DNA of 64,000 bases from Brooklawnia propionicigenes (GTDB taxonomy: Bacteria > Actinomycetota > Actinomycetes > Propionibacteriales > Propionibacteriaceae). Below the pieces are notes generated by a model. That model did no database searches and had not been told where the DNA came from. It saw only the letters and a program-made list of their open reading frames with translations. Below are positions 9,699 to 18,320 of this stretch, piece after piece. Location of the stretch: NCBI RefSeq assembly GCF_030297015.1, contig NZ_AP028056.1, forward strand, positions 2,862,939 through 2,926,938, read 5' to 3'. The translations under genes were made by a program, and so were the position numbers. The first letter of the stretch is position 1. Each line of letters starts with the position of its first letter.

Positions 9699-9734
9699 GC
9701 TCAGGCGCTGGTGAATGCTCAGGCGCTGGTGATT
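9699..9734. repeat. Two-copy 18-bp tandem repeat
   Basis: GCTCAGGCGCTGGTGAAT is followed directly by GCTCAGGCGCTGGTGATT, one mismatch in 18. It lies in the short convergent intergenic space just before the stop of the RDD gene, in no recognised gene. Confidence 0.7.
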
Positions 9735-9741
9735 GTGTGAC

Positions 9742-10989
9742 TCAGTAGCCGTAGGGCTGCTGCGGCGGGCCGTAGGGGGCCGGCGGGGTCGTCGGCGACT
9801 CGTCCAGCACCACGGTGTTGAGCATCTTGTCCGCGAGGGTCTGCCGCTTGGCGTCCCACAGCGGGAAGAGCCATCCGATGTAGCAGATGATGGAGTCGAC
9901 GATGTGCGCGAAGTAGCGCAGGATCGACATTCCTGGCCCGATCGGTTGACCAGTGGCCGCCGATACCAGCCGGGTCTTGGCGACCCTGCGGCCGTACGTC
10001 ACCCCGGTGTTGCCGCCGACGTAGCCGACGTTGTAGACAACCCAGCCGACCCCCAGGACGAACTGGACGATGCCGCCGATCATGCTCTCATTGCCGCCCG
10101 AATTGAAGAAGGAGGAGATGATGCCGATGACGATGCCGGGCAGGACGAAGTCGATCAGGCCACCGAGTGCGCGCTTGCCCCAGGAGGCCAGTGGTGCCGC
10201 CGGGCCACCGACCGGGCCGTACAGGCTGCCCGAGTAGGTCGGCTGACCATACGAATCGGTCGGCTGGCCGTAGCCGGGTTGCTGGCCATAGGGGTCGGCC
10301 GGCTGGCCGTAGGGGTCGGCCGAAGGCGAACCGGCGCCCTGGCCGTAGCGGGGCTGTTGCTGGCCGTATGGATCTTGGCCGTAGAACGATTGCCCGCCGG
10401 ACTGTTGTTGGTCGCCGCTGCCGTAGGACTGGCCACTCGATTGTCCGTAGGACGACGAGGGCGGCTCGCCGGCCGCTTGCCCGTAGGACGACGACTGTCC
10501 GTAGCTGGGGGTGCCGTAGTTGGGTGTTCCCGAGCCGGGCTGGCCATAGCTCGACGACTGGCCGTAGCTGGGAGTGGTGGGCTGTGCGCCCGGCTGTCCG
10601 TAGCTTGGGGTAGTCGGGGCATCTGGCTGGCCGTAGCCGGGGGTAGTCGGGGCGCCCGGCTGGCCATAGCTGGGAGTGGTCGGTTGGGGACCGGATTGCT
10701 GCCCGTAGCCACCCGGCTGCTCGTAGGACGACTGCCCGTAGCCGGCCTGGGTCGGCGGGGTGGATGGTGTGTCGGGCTGCCCGTAGGCGGAAGGTGCTGC
10801 TGGCTCGCTGCTCGGCTGCTCACCTGCGGTTTGCTCATAAGCAGGCGAGCCGTACGTCGGCGCTGCGCTGCCGGTTTGTTCTTGGTTGGCCTGGCCCGCG
10901 GTCTCCGGGCTCGCTTGGCCGTTCTCGTCGCTGCTCGCGGCGTCTTGGCCAGGGTCCTCAGCGGGGCGACCCCAGTAGTCGTTGCTCAC
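9742..10989 (-). CDS. RDD-family membrane protein with a YGQ-rich disordered N-terminal half
   Basis: Residues 1 to about 265 are low complexity, rich in Gly, Gln, Tyr, Ser and Pro, with about 18 copies of YGQ in contexts such as SYGQP, GYGQP and PYGQQ. From about residue 268 an RDD domain follows (WGKRALGGLIDFVLPG, then two more hydrophobic segments; three TM helices), and the tail ends in PYGPPQQPYGY. RDD proteins are membrane proteins with a few transporter-like members; the function here is unknown. GTG at 10989 is preferred over the TTG at 11001 because GGAGG lies six bases before it. The gene is divergent from the DUF2752 gene. Confidence 0.85.
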   Translation of the reverse strand: MSNDYWGRPAEDPGQDAASSDENGQASPETAGQANQEQTGSAAPTYGSPAYEQTAGEQPSSEPAAPSAYGQPDTPSTPPTQAGYGQSSYEQPGGYGQQSGPQPTTPSYGQPGAPTTPGYGQPDAPTTPSYGQPGAQPTTPSYGQSSSYGQPGSGTPNYGTPSYGQSSSYGQAAGEPPSSSYGQSSGQSYGSGDQQQSGGQSFYGQDPYGQQQPRYGQGAGSPSADPYGQPADPYGQQPGYGQPTDSYGQPTYSGSLYGPVGGPAAPLASWGKRALGGLIDFVLPGIVIGIISSFFNSGGNESMIGGIVQFVLGVGWVVYNVGYVGGNTGVTYGRRVAKTRLVSAATGQPIGPGMSILRYFAHIVDSIICYIGWLFPLWDAKRQTLADKMLNTVVLDESPTTPPAPYGPPQQPYGY

Positions 10990-11063
10990 GGCTGCCTCCA
11001 ATCAGATTGCATCACGCCACTGATCCTATGCGGCTGGTGGGTTCAGCGCGGGCGGCTCACGCG

Positions 11064-11069
11064 GATAAT
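11064..11069 (+). promoter_or_regulatory. Candidate -10 (GATAAT) of a leaderless promoter
   Basis: GATAAT matches TATAAT at five of six bases and ends exactly six bases before the GTG at 11076. That places the expected +1 on the start codon. Confidence 0.45.
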
Positions 11070-11075
11070 GGTGGT

Positions 11076-11486
11076 GTGCAGTCTCATGAGGCCGGCCCGG
11101 CGGTCTTCTCGCCGGGAGTAGCGCTGTCGCGTCTGCTGGGCTTCGGCGCAGTCGGTGCGGCGATCGCCGGTGCTCACCTGCTCTTCGGCATCGGTCTGCC
11201 CTGTCCATTGCTGAGTCTCACCGGAATCCAGTGCCCGCTGTGTGGATCGACCAGAGCCGCTGGCGCCCTGGCCGAAGGCGACGTGGCGGCAGCCTGGGGA
11301 TACAACGCGCTGCTCGTGCTGGTGCTACCAATCTTGATCGTGTGCGCGGTGGCCTGGACCGTGGAACTGGCCGGAGGACCGGCGTTGCGTCCGCCGAAGT
11401 CCTGGCGTCCGCTCACCCAGACCAAGATCTATTGGGTCGCGGGGGTTGTCGGTGCGGTGTTCATGATCGTGCGCAACCTCATCTGA
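11076..11486 (+). CDS. DUF2752 family membrane protein
   Basis: The 136-residue protein carries the family signature GLPCPLLSLTGIQCPLCGSTRA, a cysteine-rich CP...CPxCGSTRA block after the first membrane helix. Three hydrophobic segments are visible: about 16-36 (LLGFGAVGAAIAGAHLLFGI), 74-93 (LLVLVLPILIVCAVAW) and 116-133 (VAGVVGAVFMIV). The biochemical role of DUF2752 is not established. GTG at 11076 is chosen because it sits six bases behind a -10-like hexamer; the frame is open further upstream but without a plausible ribosome site. Confidence 0.8.
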   Translation: MQSHEAGPAVFSPGVALSRLLGFGAVGAAIAGAHLLFGIGLPCPLLSLTGIQCPLCGSTRAAGALAEGDVAAAWGYNALLVLVLPILIVCAVAWTVELAGGPALRPPKSWRPLTQTKIYWVAGVVGAVFMIVRNLI

Positions 11487-11588
11487 AGTGGCCGTCTTGT
11501 CATCAGCGGTCAGATTTTCTGGCCTCACTCGGAGCGGTGGGCGAGGCGATCAGGCGACACGCCGAATCGACGGCGAGCTTCGCCGCTG

Positions 11589-11604
11589 GCACTTGATCTA
11601 GTGG
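11589..11604 (+). promoter_or_regulatory. Candidate NrdR box 1
   Basis: GCACTTGATCTAGTGG matches 12 of 16 positions of the published NrdR palindrome ACACTATATATAGTGT (counting A/T at the W position). It is separated by 15 bases from a second copy; tandem 16-bp boxes with 15-16 bp between them are the known NrdR architecture. Confidence 0.7.
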
Positions 11605-11619
11605 CCAATCGGTGTAATC

Positions 11620-11635
11620 TCTCTACATCTAGTAG
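11620..11635 (+). promoter_or_regulatory. Candidate NrdR box 2
   Basis: TCTCTACATCTAGTAG matches 10 of 16 positions of the NrdR palindrome. The shared ATCTAGT words of the two boxes are exactly 31 bp apart, placing both on one face of the helix. Confidence 0.65.
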
Positions 11636-11650
11636 TTACACAAGTGTCAT

Positions 11651-11690
11651 TTGTCCACAGATTGTGGTTGTTGTCCACAAGATGTCCACA
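11651..11690 (+). promoter_or_regulatory. Cluster of three DnaA boxes upstream of nrdR
   Basis: TTGTCCACA occurs at 11651-11659 and 11671-11679, and ATGTCCACA at 11682-11690, all in the same orientation. TTGTCCACA is the usual high-GC actinobacterial DnaA box. The cluster lies between the NrdR boxes and the nrdR start codon and could link deoxynucleotide supply to initiation of replication. Confidence 0.75.
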
Positions 11691-11722
11691 GAGGCATACA
11701 CATCCCGAGCTGAGGAGTCACG

Positions 11723-12250
11723 ATGCACTGCCCATATTGTCGTCATTGCGACTCTCGGGTGCTTGATTCCCGCGTTTCTGAGGACGGCACGAGCATTCGC
11801 CGTCGGCGGCAGTGCCCGGCTTGCGAAAGACGCTTCACCACCATCGAGCAAACTCAACTGGTAGTGGTCAAGAAGTCCGGTGTGATCGAGCCCTTCAACC
11901 GGGACAAGGTGATATCCGGCGCCCGCAAGGCCTGCAAGGGGCGTCCGGTCACCGAGGCCCAACTCGCCAAACTCGGCCAGCGGGTCGAAGAGGCCATCCG
12001 GGCATCCGGGCAGGCCGAGGTTCCCACCGAAGAGGTGGGCGTTGCCATCCTCGGTCCTCTCAGTGAACTCGATCCGGTCGCCTATCTGAGATTCGCCTCG
12101 GTCTATCGGCACTACACCAGCGTGGACGATTTCGTCGCCGAGATCGACCGGATGCGCGAAAGCGCTCGGGCCGATGCCGAGTCCGACGCCGAAGCGCAAT
12201 TGCCCATCGATCTGGCGGACGAAATCTGTCAGACCGCCGGTGCACACTGA
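11723..12250 (+). CDS. nrdR: NrdR, ribonucleotide reductase repressor
   Basis: NrdR is a zinc-finger/ATP-cone repressor that senses the dATP/ATP state and binds tandem NrdR boxes. The N-terminal zinc ribbon has CPYC and CPAC (residues 3-6 and 32-35). The ATP-cone domain follows at about 46-136, starting [19 protein letters not shown]. The 175-residue length is slightly long because of an acidic tail. GAGGAG stands five bases before the ATG. nrdJ follows after 65 bases on the same strand, so repressor and reductase are probably co-transcribed and autoregulated through the boxes upstream. Confidence 0.96.
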   Translation: MHCPYCRHCDSRVLDSRVSEDGTSIRRRRQCPACERRFTTIEQTQLVVVKKSGVIEPFNRDKVISGARKACKGRPVTEAQLAKLGQRVEEAIRASGQAEVPTEEVGVAILGPLSELDPVAYLRFASVYRHYTSVDDFVAEIDRMRESARADAESDAEAQLPIDLADEICQTAGAH

Positions 12251-12315
12251 CCTTCACGACCTGCCTGGATTTTCCCGACCTACCCACATGCACGCATCAC
12301 CATCAGGAGACAGCT

Positions 12316-15153
12316 GTGACCGACACTCTGTATGACGACAAGCCTGGAACGCCGAGCGCTCGCGGCCTGACGATCGATCGGGTCTTCACCACCGAGGGCG
12401 TCCATCCCTATGACGAGGTCACCTGGGAAAAGCGCGATGTCGTTCAGACCAACTGGAAAACCGGTGAAGTGGTCTTCGAGCAGCGCGGGGTTGAGTTCCC
12501 GACCTCATGGAGCCTCAACGCATCCACGATCGTCACGACCAAGTACTTCCGCGGCGCGCTCGGCACCGCGGAGCGCGAAGCCAGCCTCAAGACGCTGATC
12601 GACCGCGTGGTCGGCAAGTATCAGCAGACCGGCCAGGAATCCGGCTACTTCGCGACCGACCACGATGCCGAGATCTTTGGTCAGGAACTCACCTGGTTGC
12701 TGCTGAACCAGTACTTCAGCTTCAACTCCCCGGTCTGGTTCAATGTCGGCACCGCGGCGCCGCAGCAGGTCAGCGCCTGCTTCATCCTGTCGGTCGACGA
12801 CTCCATGGAATCGATCCTGAACTGGTACCGCGAAGAGGGCATGATCTTCAAGGGCGGGTCCGGCGCCGGCCTCAACCTCTCGCGGATCCGCTCCTCCAAG
12901 GAACTGCTGCGCTCGTCCGGTGGCACTGCGTCCGGCCCGGTCAGCTTCATGCGCGGTGCGGACGCATCGGCGGGCACCATCAAGTCGGGTGGCGCCACCC
13001 GCCGCGCCGCGAAGATGGTTGTGCTGGACGTCGATCACCCCGACATCGAGGAGTTCATCGAGACCAAGGCGCGCGAGGAGGACAAGATCCGTGCGCTGCG
13101 CGATGCCGGATTCGACATGGATCTCGGCGGCAAGGACATCACCTCGGTGCAGTACCAGAACGCCAACAACTCGGTTCGCGTCAGCGACGAGTTCATGCAG
13201 GCCGTGACCGATGGCACCGAGTTCGGACTGCGCGCCCGGATGACGGGCGAGGTCATCGAGAAGGTGGATGCCCGGGAGCTGTTCGACAAGATCGCCCAGG
13301 CTGCCTGGGAATGCGCCGATCCGGGTCTGCAGTACGACGACACCATTAATGACTGGCACACCAATCCCGAGTCCGGACGCATCACCGCGTCCAACCCGTG
13401 CTCGGAGTACATGAGCCTCGACAACTCCTCGTGCAATCTGGCGAGCCTGAACCTGATGAAGTTCCTGCGCGCCGACGACAGCTTCGATGTCGACAGGTTC
13501 ATCAAGGCCGTCGAGCTGATCATCACCGCCATGGACATCTCGATCGTCTTCGCGGACTTCCCGACCGAGTCCATCACCCAGACGACCCGCGACTACCGTC
13601 AGCTGGGTATCGGCTACGCCAACCTCGGTGCGCTGCTGATGGCTCTCGGCAAGGGCTACGACTCCGAAGGCGGACGTTCGCTGGCTGCAGCGATCACCTC
13701 CTTGATGACCGCCGCCGCCTACCGGCGCAGCGCCGAACTGGCCGGTGTGGTCGGAACCTATGCCGGCTATGGCCGCAATGCCGACGCGCACAAGCGGGTG
13801 ATGCGTAAGCATCGCAGCGCCAACGACAGCCTGCGCACGATCAACCCCATCGATGCCGGACTGTGTGAGGCCGCTGCGTCTCAGTGGGATCAGGTCATCG
13901 AGGTGGGGGAACGCAACGGTTTCCGCAACGCGCAGGCGTCCCTGCTGGCTCCGACCGGAACCATCGGCTTCATGATGGACTGCGACACCACCGGCATCGA
14001 ACCGGACTTCTCGCTGGTGAAGTTCAAGAAGCTCGTGGGTGGGGGCTCGATGCAGATCGTCAACCACACGGTGCCGAGGGCGTTGCGCAACCTGGGCTAC
14101 CTCGACGAGCAGATCGAGGCCATCGTGGCCTACATCAGCGACAAGGGCAATGTCATCGATGCTCCCGGGCTCAAGCCGGAACACTATGAGGTCTTCGACA
14201 CGGCCATGGGTGTTCGCGCCATCAAGCCGATGGGTCATGTGCGGATGATGGCTGCGGTGCAGCCGTTCTTGTCGGGTGCTATCAGCAAGACGGTCAACCT
14301 GCCCGAATCGGCCACCGTGCAAGACATCGCCGATGTCTACATGGAGGGCTGGCGCCTCGGACTCAAGGCCATCGCCGTCTACCGCGACAACTGCAAGGTC
14401 GGCCAGCCGCTCAGCAACGGCAAGTCGGCCCCGGAGGAAGACGCGAAGCCGGCTCCCGAGGTGCGGATCGAGTATCGTCCGCGTCGCCTGCGGCTGCCGA
14501 AGTCGCGTTCGGGGCGGACGACCAGCTTCACCGTGGCGGGCGCCGAGGGCTATATGACCTCTGGTGCCTACGAAGACGGCAGGCTGGGCGAGGTCTTCCT
14601 CAAACTCGGCAAGCAGGGGTCGACGCTGTCCGGCGTGATGGATGCCTTCTCCATCGCGGTGTCGATCGGTTTGCAGTACGGCGTCCCGCTGGAGAGCTTC
14701 GTCCAGAAGTTCACCAACCTGAAGTTCGAGCCTGCCGGCATGACCGACGATCCCGATATCCGGATCGCGCAGTCGATCATGGACTACATCTTCCGCCGTC
14801 TCGCGTTGGACTACCTGTCGTTCGATGAGCGTGCCGAACTCGGCATCTACACCGCCGCAGAACGGGCTCACTATGTCGAGACCGGCAGCTACCTGAGCGA
14901 GGAGGAGGAGAGCGAGCTGCCCGAATCCGAGCAGTTGAAGAACGACGCAGGCGACAATGTCCGGGTCGATGCCGGTGGTCCGCTGCAGCCGAGCCTGATC
15001 GAGGCTCATCCGCACACCACCAGCGAGTTGATGGAGGCCATCACCGGTCTCGCGGTGGACGCTCCGCTCTGCCTGATCTGCGGCACCAAGATGCGTCCTT
15101 CCGGCAGCTGCTACGTCTGCGAGGGTTGCGGAGCAACCAGCGGCTGCAGCTGA
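12316..15153 (+). CDS. nrdJ: Adenosylcobalamin-dependent (class II) ribonucleotide reductase
   Basis: This enzyme reduces ribonucleotides to deoxyribonucleotides using a cobalamin-generated thiyl radical and works with or without oxygen. The 945-residue protein has the NrdJ catalytic barrel with NPCSEYMSLDNSSCNLASLN, the loop LAPTGTIGFMMDCDTTGIEP and the region MEGWRLGLKAIAVYRDNCK. A C-terminal cysteine-rich tail (CLICGTKM, YVCEGCGATSGCS) probably passes electrons from thioredoxin. The GTG start has AGGAGA five bases before it. The upstream gap is too short for a cobalamin riboswitch and none is visible. A strong terminator follows. Confidence 0.97.
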   Translation: MTDTLYDDKPGTPSARGLTIDRVFTTEGVHPYDEVTWEKRDVVQTNWKTGEVVFEQRGVEFPTSWSLNASTIVTTKYFRGALGTAEREASLKTLIDRVVGKYQQTGQESGYFATDHDAEIFGQELTWLLLNQYFSFNSPVWFNVGTAAPQQVSACFILSVDDSMESILNWYREEGMIFKGGSGAGLNLSRIRSSKELLRSSGGTASGPVSFMRGADASAGTIKSGGATRRAAKMVVLDVDHPDIEEFIETKAREEDKIRALRDAGFDMDLGGKDITSVQYQNANNSVRVSDEFMQAVTDGTEFGLRARMTGEVIEKVDARELFDKIAQAAWECADPGLQYDDTINDWHTNPESGRITASNPCSEYMSLDNSSCNLASLNLMKFLRADDSFDVDRFIKAVELIITAMDISIVFADFPTESITQTTRDYRQLGIGYANLGALLMALGKGYDSEGGRSLAAAITSLMTAAAYRRSAELAGVVGTYAGYGRNADAHKRVMRKHRSANDSLRTINPIDAGLCEAAASQWDQVIEVGERNGFRNAQASLLAPTGTIGFMMDCDTTGIEPDFSLVKFKKLVGGGSMQIVNHTVPRALRNLGYLDEQIEAIVAYISDKGNVIDAPGLKPEHYEVFDTAMGVRAIKPMGHVRMMAAVQPFLSGAISKTVNLPESATVQDIADVYMEGWRLGLKAIAVYRDNCKVGQPLSNGKSAPEEDAKPAPEVRIEYRPRRLRLPKSRSGRTTSFTVAGAEGYMTSGAYEDGRLGEVFLKLGKQGSTLSGVMDAFSIAVSIGLQYGVPLESFVQKFTNLKFEPAGMTDDPDIRIAQSIMDYIFRRLALDYLSFDERAELGIYTAAERAHYVETGSYLSEEEESELPESEQLKNDAGDNVRVDAGGPLQPSLIEAHPHTTSELMEAITGLAVDAPLCLICGTKMRPSGSCYVCEGCGATSGCS

Positions 15154-15179
15154 TCGATGACCGACATACGATGACGCGG

Positions 15180-15217
15180 AACTCCGCGGTGACAGGATGG
15201 ATTGTCACCGCGGAGTT
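15180..15217 (+). terminator. Strong hairpin terminator after nrdJ
   Basis: A perfect 15-bp stem (AACTCCGCGGTGACA with its complement) encloses an 8-base loop and is followed by CTGTTTCGTT. It ends the nrdR-nrdJ unit. Confidence 0.85.
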
Positions 15218-15317
15218 CTGTTTCGTTGGCCGTCGGCTAATGTAGCGGCTGCGGGTCAAGGTTGGACGCGCGCGTGGACGGCCGCTGATCGAAGCTCAGG
15301 CCGTCGGGGAGGAAGTC

Positions 15318-16295
15318 ATGAAGCGCCTACTGGGATTGTTGTTGTGCGTCGCGCTGGCCATGACCGCATGTTCGTCGGGCTCGGATTCGTCAGGTGCTTC
15401 CGCAGAAAAGCCTTTGCAGATAGGCATCGCCCAGATCGTCGATCATCCGTCACTCAACGCCCTGCGCGACGGATTCATCGAGGCGATGACCGCTGCCGGC
15501 TATGTCGAGGGCAAAGATGTCGTCTACGACCTCAAGAACGCCGCCGGCGACCAGGTGACTCTCACCAATATCGCCAGCAGCTTCACCGACAAGGACCTCG
15601 TGGTCGCCATCGCGACCCCGACCGCCATCACCTTGGCTCAGGCGTTGCCCAACACCCCATTGTTCTTCGCCGGTGTCACCGATCCGGTCGGCGCCGGCCT
15701 GGTCGATTCACTCGACGCGCCGGGCGGGATGATCACCGGAACATCCGACATGCCGCCGATCGCCGATCAGCTGGCGTTGATCAAGGAGATCACCCCCGAT
15801 GCCGCGACCATTGGCCTGCTGTACACCTCCGGTGAGGTGAACTCCCAGATTCAGGCTCGCATGGTCGCCGAAGCCGCCCCGGCGCTGGGGCTGAGCGTCC
15901 GCGAAGCCACCGTGACCGCCTCATCAGAGGTGCGTCAGGGAGCCGAATCGCTGACCGGCGTGGACTGCTACTTCGTCGGCACCGACAACACGATCATCTC
16001 GGGCGTCGAGGCGCTGGTTGCCGTCGCCGAAGAGCGCAAGGTCCCGCTGTACGTGTCCGACCCCGATTCGATCGACCGTGGTGCGATGGCCGCGCTTGCC
16101 GTCGATTACCACGCCCAGGGCGTCCAGACCGGTCAGATGGCCGCGCAATTCCTTGCCGACGGCGGCAAGCCGGGCGACATCCCCGTTGCGGTGGCGAAGG
16201 ATCTGCAGGTCTCGCTGAATCTGCAGGCCGCCGAACGGATGGGTGTGACCATCCCGCAGTCGGTCATCGACACCGCGGTGAAGGTCGTCCGCTGA
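15318..16295 (+). CDS. ABC transporter substrate-binding lipoprotein, TrpX-like (ABC_sub_bind family)
   Basis: The protein starts with a lipoprotein signal (MKRLLGLLLCVALAMTAC, lipobox with Cys18) and a Ser-rich linker. It then has the two-lobed ABC_sub_bind fold (QIGIAQIVDHPSLNALRDGF, FFAGVTDPVGAGLV, ATIGLLYTSGEVNSQIQ). Members of this family such as TrpX bind amino acids and normally sit beside a permease and an ATPase of their own. Here neither follows; the next genes form a different, polar amino-acid system. GAGGAAG precedes the ATG. The substrate cannot be read from the sequence. The partner genes may be elsewhere, or the protein may be an orphan. Confidence 0.85.
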   Translation: MKRLLGLLLCVALAMTACSSGSDSSGASAEKPLQIGIAQIVDHPSLNALRDGFIEAMTAAGYVEGKDVVYDLKNAAGDQVTLTNIASSFTDKDLVVAIATPTAITLAQALPNTPLFFAGVTDPVGAGLVDSLDAPGGMITGTSDMPPIADQLALIKEITPDAATIGLLYTSGEVNSQIQARMVAEAAPALGLSVREATVTASSEVRQGAESLTGVDCYFVGTDNTIISGVEALVAVAEERKVPLYVSDPDSIDRGAMAALAVDYHAQGVQTGQMAAQFLADGGKPGDIPVAVAKDLQVSLNLQAAERMGVTIPQSVIDTAVKVVR

Positions 16296-16300
16296 CCGAA

Positions 16301-16392
16301 GGACCTACTGCTGGGGGCATGGCAGCGGCTGTCCAGGGCAGCCGATTGTCATCAAATCGACACTCAAGGTAGGACCCTGCCGCTGGGGGCAT
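16301..16392 (+). repeat. Two copies of GCTGGGGGCAT upstream of the amino-acid ABC operon
   Basis: GCTGGGGGCAT occurs at 16310-16320 and 16382-16392, each with GGACC five or six bases upstream. The second copy abuts a -10-like TAGAAT at 16397-16402. A third copy of the 11-mer is at 42791-42801, between the two sigma factor genes. A regulatory role is possible but unproven. Confidence 0.45.
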
Positions 16393-16432
16393 CACTAGAA
16401 TCAGTGCTTGCACATACGTGAGAGGAAATATC

Positions 16433-17341
16433 ATGCGCCGAATCGTCGCCGCCGGCCTGGTGGCCATGCTCGCCCTGACTGCTTGTGGTGGGGGATCGTC
16501 CACCACCGAGGGATCTGCCAGCCCAAGTACTGATGATCTGAGCTACGACGTCTCGGGCGTCCAGAAGGTGGACGAGATCGCTGCGCTGCTGCCCGAGAGG
16601 ATCGCCAGCAGAGGCACTCTCGTGATCGCCGCCGCCCCTGACTACGCACCGGCCGAGTTCCGCGCCGAAGACCTGCAGACCGCCATCGGCTATGACGTCG
16701 ATCTGGGCAAGGCGCTCGGGCGGGTGCTCGGCGTCGACACCGAGGTAAACGCCGCCGAGTTCGCCAGCCTACTGCCCGGTATCGGATCGACTTCCGACAT
16801 CGGTATTTCGTCGTTCACCATCACGCCGGAGCGCACCGCGAGCTACAACATGATCTCCTACATCATGGTGGGCTCCTCGTTCGCGGTACAGAAGGACAAC
16901 CCGAAGGACTTCGATCCCGACAACCTGTGCGGCCAGACGATCGGTGTGCAGACCGGCACCTACCAGGAGGAAGAGCTGGCGACCATGTCCGATCAGTGCG
17001 CGGCCGATGGTAAGGAAGCCATCAACGTGCTCAGCTATGGCGTCCAGTCGGATGTGACGACCAATCTGATCGGCGGCAAGGTCGTCGCCTTCTACGCCGA
17101 TTCGACAGTCGCCGATTACGCCGTCGCTTTGACCGATGGCCAGCTCGAGGTCGTCGGCGGAGTACGGGATGCGGCTCCGCAGGGCATCGTCGTTTCGGCC
17201 GATGACGCGCAGCTGACCGAGGCCATTCAACGGGCCATGCAGCAGCTGATGGACGACGGCACCTGGTCAGCCATTCTGGGCAGCTGGGGCGTCGACGAGA
17301 GTGCCGGACTGAAGACCGCAGAACTCAATCCGACTGCGTGA
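16433..17341 (+). CDS. Polar amino-acid ABC transporter, substrate-binding lipoprotein
   Basis: This is a periplasmic-binding-protein type 2 (SBP family 3) lipoprotein. A signal peptide ends in the lipobox LTAC, then a Gly/Ser-rich linker leads to the domain starting RGTLVIAAAPDYAPAEF. It continues with the family motifs IGYDVDLGKALGRVLG and GISSFTITPERT. ATG at 16433 is chosen over the GTG at 16418 because GAGGAAA lies just before it. The permease and ATPase genes follow with a 7-base gap and then an overlap, forming a complete uptake system. The substrate is probably a polar amino acid, but which one is not clear. Confidence 0.9.
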   Translation: MRRIVAAGLVAMLALTACGGGSSTTEGSASPSTDDLSYDVSGVQKVDEIAALLPERIASRGTLVIAAAPDYAPAEFRAEDLQTAIGYDVDLGKALGRVLGVDTEVNAAEFASLLPGIGSTSDIGISSFTITPERTASYNMISYIMVGSSFAVQKDNPKDFDPDNLCGQTIGVQTGTYQEEELATMSDQCAADGKEAINVLSYGVQSDVTTNLIGGKVVAFYADSTVADYAVALTDGQLEVVGGVRDAAPQGIVVSADDAQLTEAIQRAMQQLMDDGTWSAILGSWGVDESAGLKTAELNPTA

Positions 17342-17348
17342 GTGCTTC

Positions 17349-18320
17349 ATGAGTCAGCCATCCGATCACCGCGCTGCCGATAGGACACCGAATCTGATCG
17401 AGGCGAAGCCCGTGCCCAGACCCACGGTGTGGGTCTGGGCCGGCATCGTCAGCTTTCTCGTGCTCGGCTTGATCTCCAGCCTGCTGGAGAACAAGAACTA
17501 CCGCTGGGATGTCGTGGCGCAGTACCTGTTCGACCCGAGAGTCGTCGCGGGCGTCGGATGGACACTCCTGCTCACCGTGGCTGCGATGGTCATCGGTATC
17601 GTGCTGGCGGTGGCGACCGCCATCATGCGGATGGGCACGAACCCGATCCTGCGTGGGGTCGCCTGGGCGTATATCTGGTTCTTCCGCGGCACCCCGGTCT
17701 ATACACAGTTGGTCTTCTGGGGCCTGCTTTCGGTGCTGTATCCCCGGATCAGCGTGGGCATCCCCTTCGGCCCCGAGTTCTTCTCCTTCACCACCCAGGA
17801 CGTGGTCAACGCCTTCGTCGCGGCGATTCTCGGCCTGGGCCTGAACGAGGGCGCCTATCTATCAGAGATCGTGCGCTCCGGCCTGAACTCGGTTGACAGG
17901 GGGCAGTGGGAAGCTGCGACCGCGCTCGGGATGAAGAGCTCGACCGTGCTGCGGCGGATCGTCATCCCGCAGGCGATGCGCGTGATCGTGCCACCCACCG
18001 GCAACGAGACGATCTCCATGCTGAAGACGACCTCGCTGGTGCTCGCGGTGCCGTTCATGCTCGAGATCACCTTCGTGACCAATGCGATCGGCAACAAGAA
18101 CTTCCTGCCGGTGCCGTTGCTGATCGTGGCGGCGCTGTGGTACCTGTTCATCACGTCGATCCTGATGATCGGCCAGCAGCGCCTGGAGGCCTACTACGGA
18201 CGCGGCTTCGACGGCGAACCCTCACAGAACCGCAGACTGAGGGGCGTTTCGAAGCGTCAGCAGGCGATCCTGGCGGCCGGCACGGTGCACACCGATCCGA
18301 ACCTGGATGTGACCCCATGA
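17349..18320 (+). CDS. Polar amino-acid ABC transporter, permease
   Basis: This HisM/GlnP-type permease carries the inner-membrane channel. The N-terminal 25 residues are hydrophilic. Membrane segments then follow near residues 28-46, 73-97, 106-133, 151-170 and 253-275. The EAA loop that docks to the ATPase reads [24 protein letters not shown] (split here over two motifs: [12 protein letters not shown] and [11 protein letters not shown]). The 323-residue length is long because of a 40-residue hydrophilic C-terminal tail. The stop overlaps the ATPase start (ATGA). Confidence 0.93.
   Translation: MSQPSDHRAADRTPNLIEAKPVPRPTVWVWAGIVSFLVLGLISSLLENKNYRWDVVAQYLFDPRVVAGVGWTLLLTVAAMVIGIVLAVATAIMRMGTNPILRGVAWAYIWFFRGTPVYTQLVFWGLLSVLYPRISVGIPFGPEFFSFTTQDVVNAFVAAILGLGLNEGAYLSEIVRSGLNSVDRGQWEAATALGMKSSTVLRRIVIPQAMRVIVPPTGNETISMLKTTSLVLAVPFMLEITFVTNAIGNKNFLPVPLLIVAALWYLFITSILMIGQQRLEAYYGRGFDGEPSQNRRLRGVSKRQQAILAAGTVHTDPNLDVTP

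Noticed and set aside
12251-12315. Cobalamin riboswitch before nrdJ
   Set aside because: The gap is only 65 bases and has no B12-box; nrdJ is probably in one transcript with nrdR.
15218-15317. T-box or trp-type leader before the TrpX-like gene
   Set aside because: About 100 bases only, with no T-box bulge sequence or run of Trp codons.
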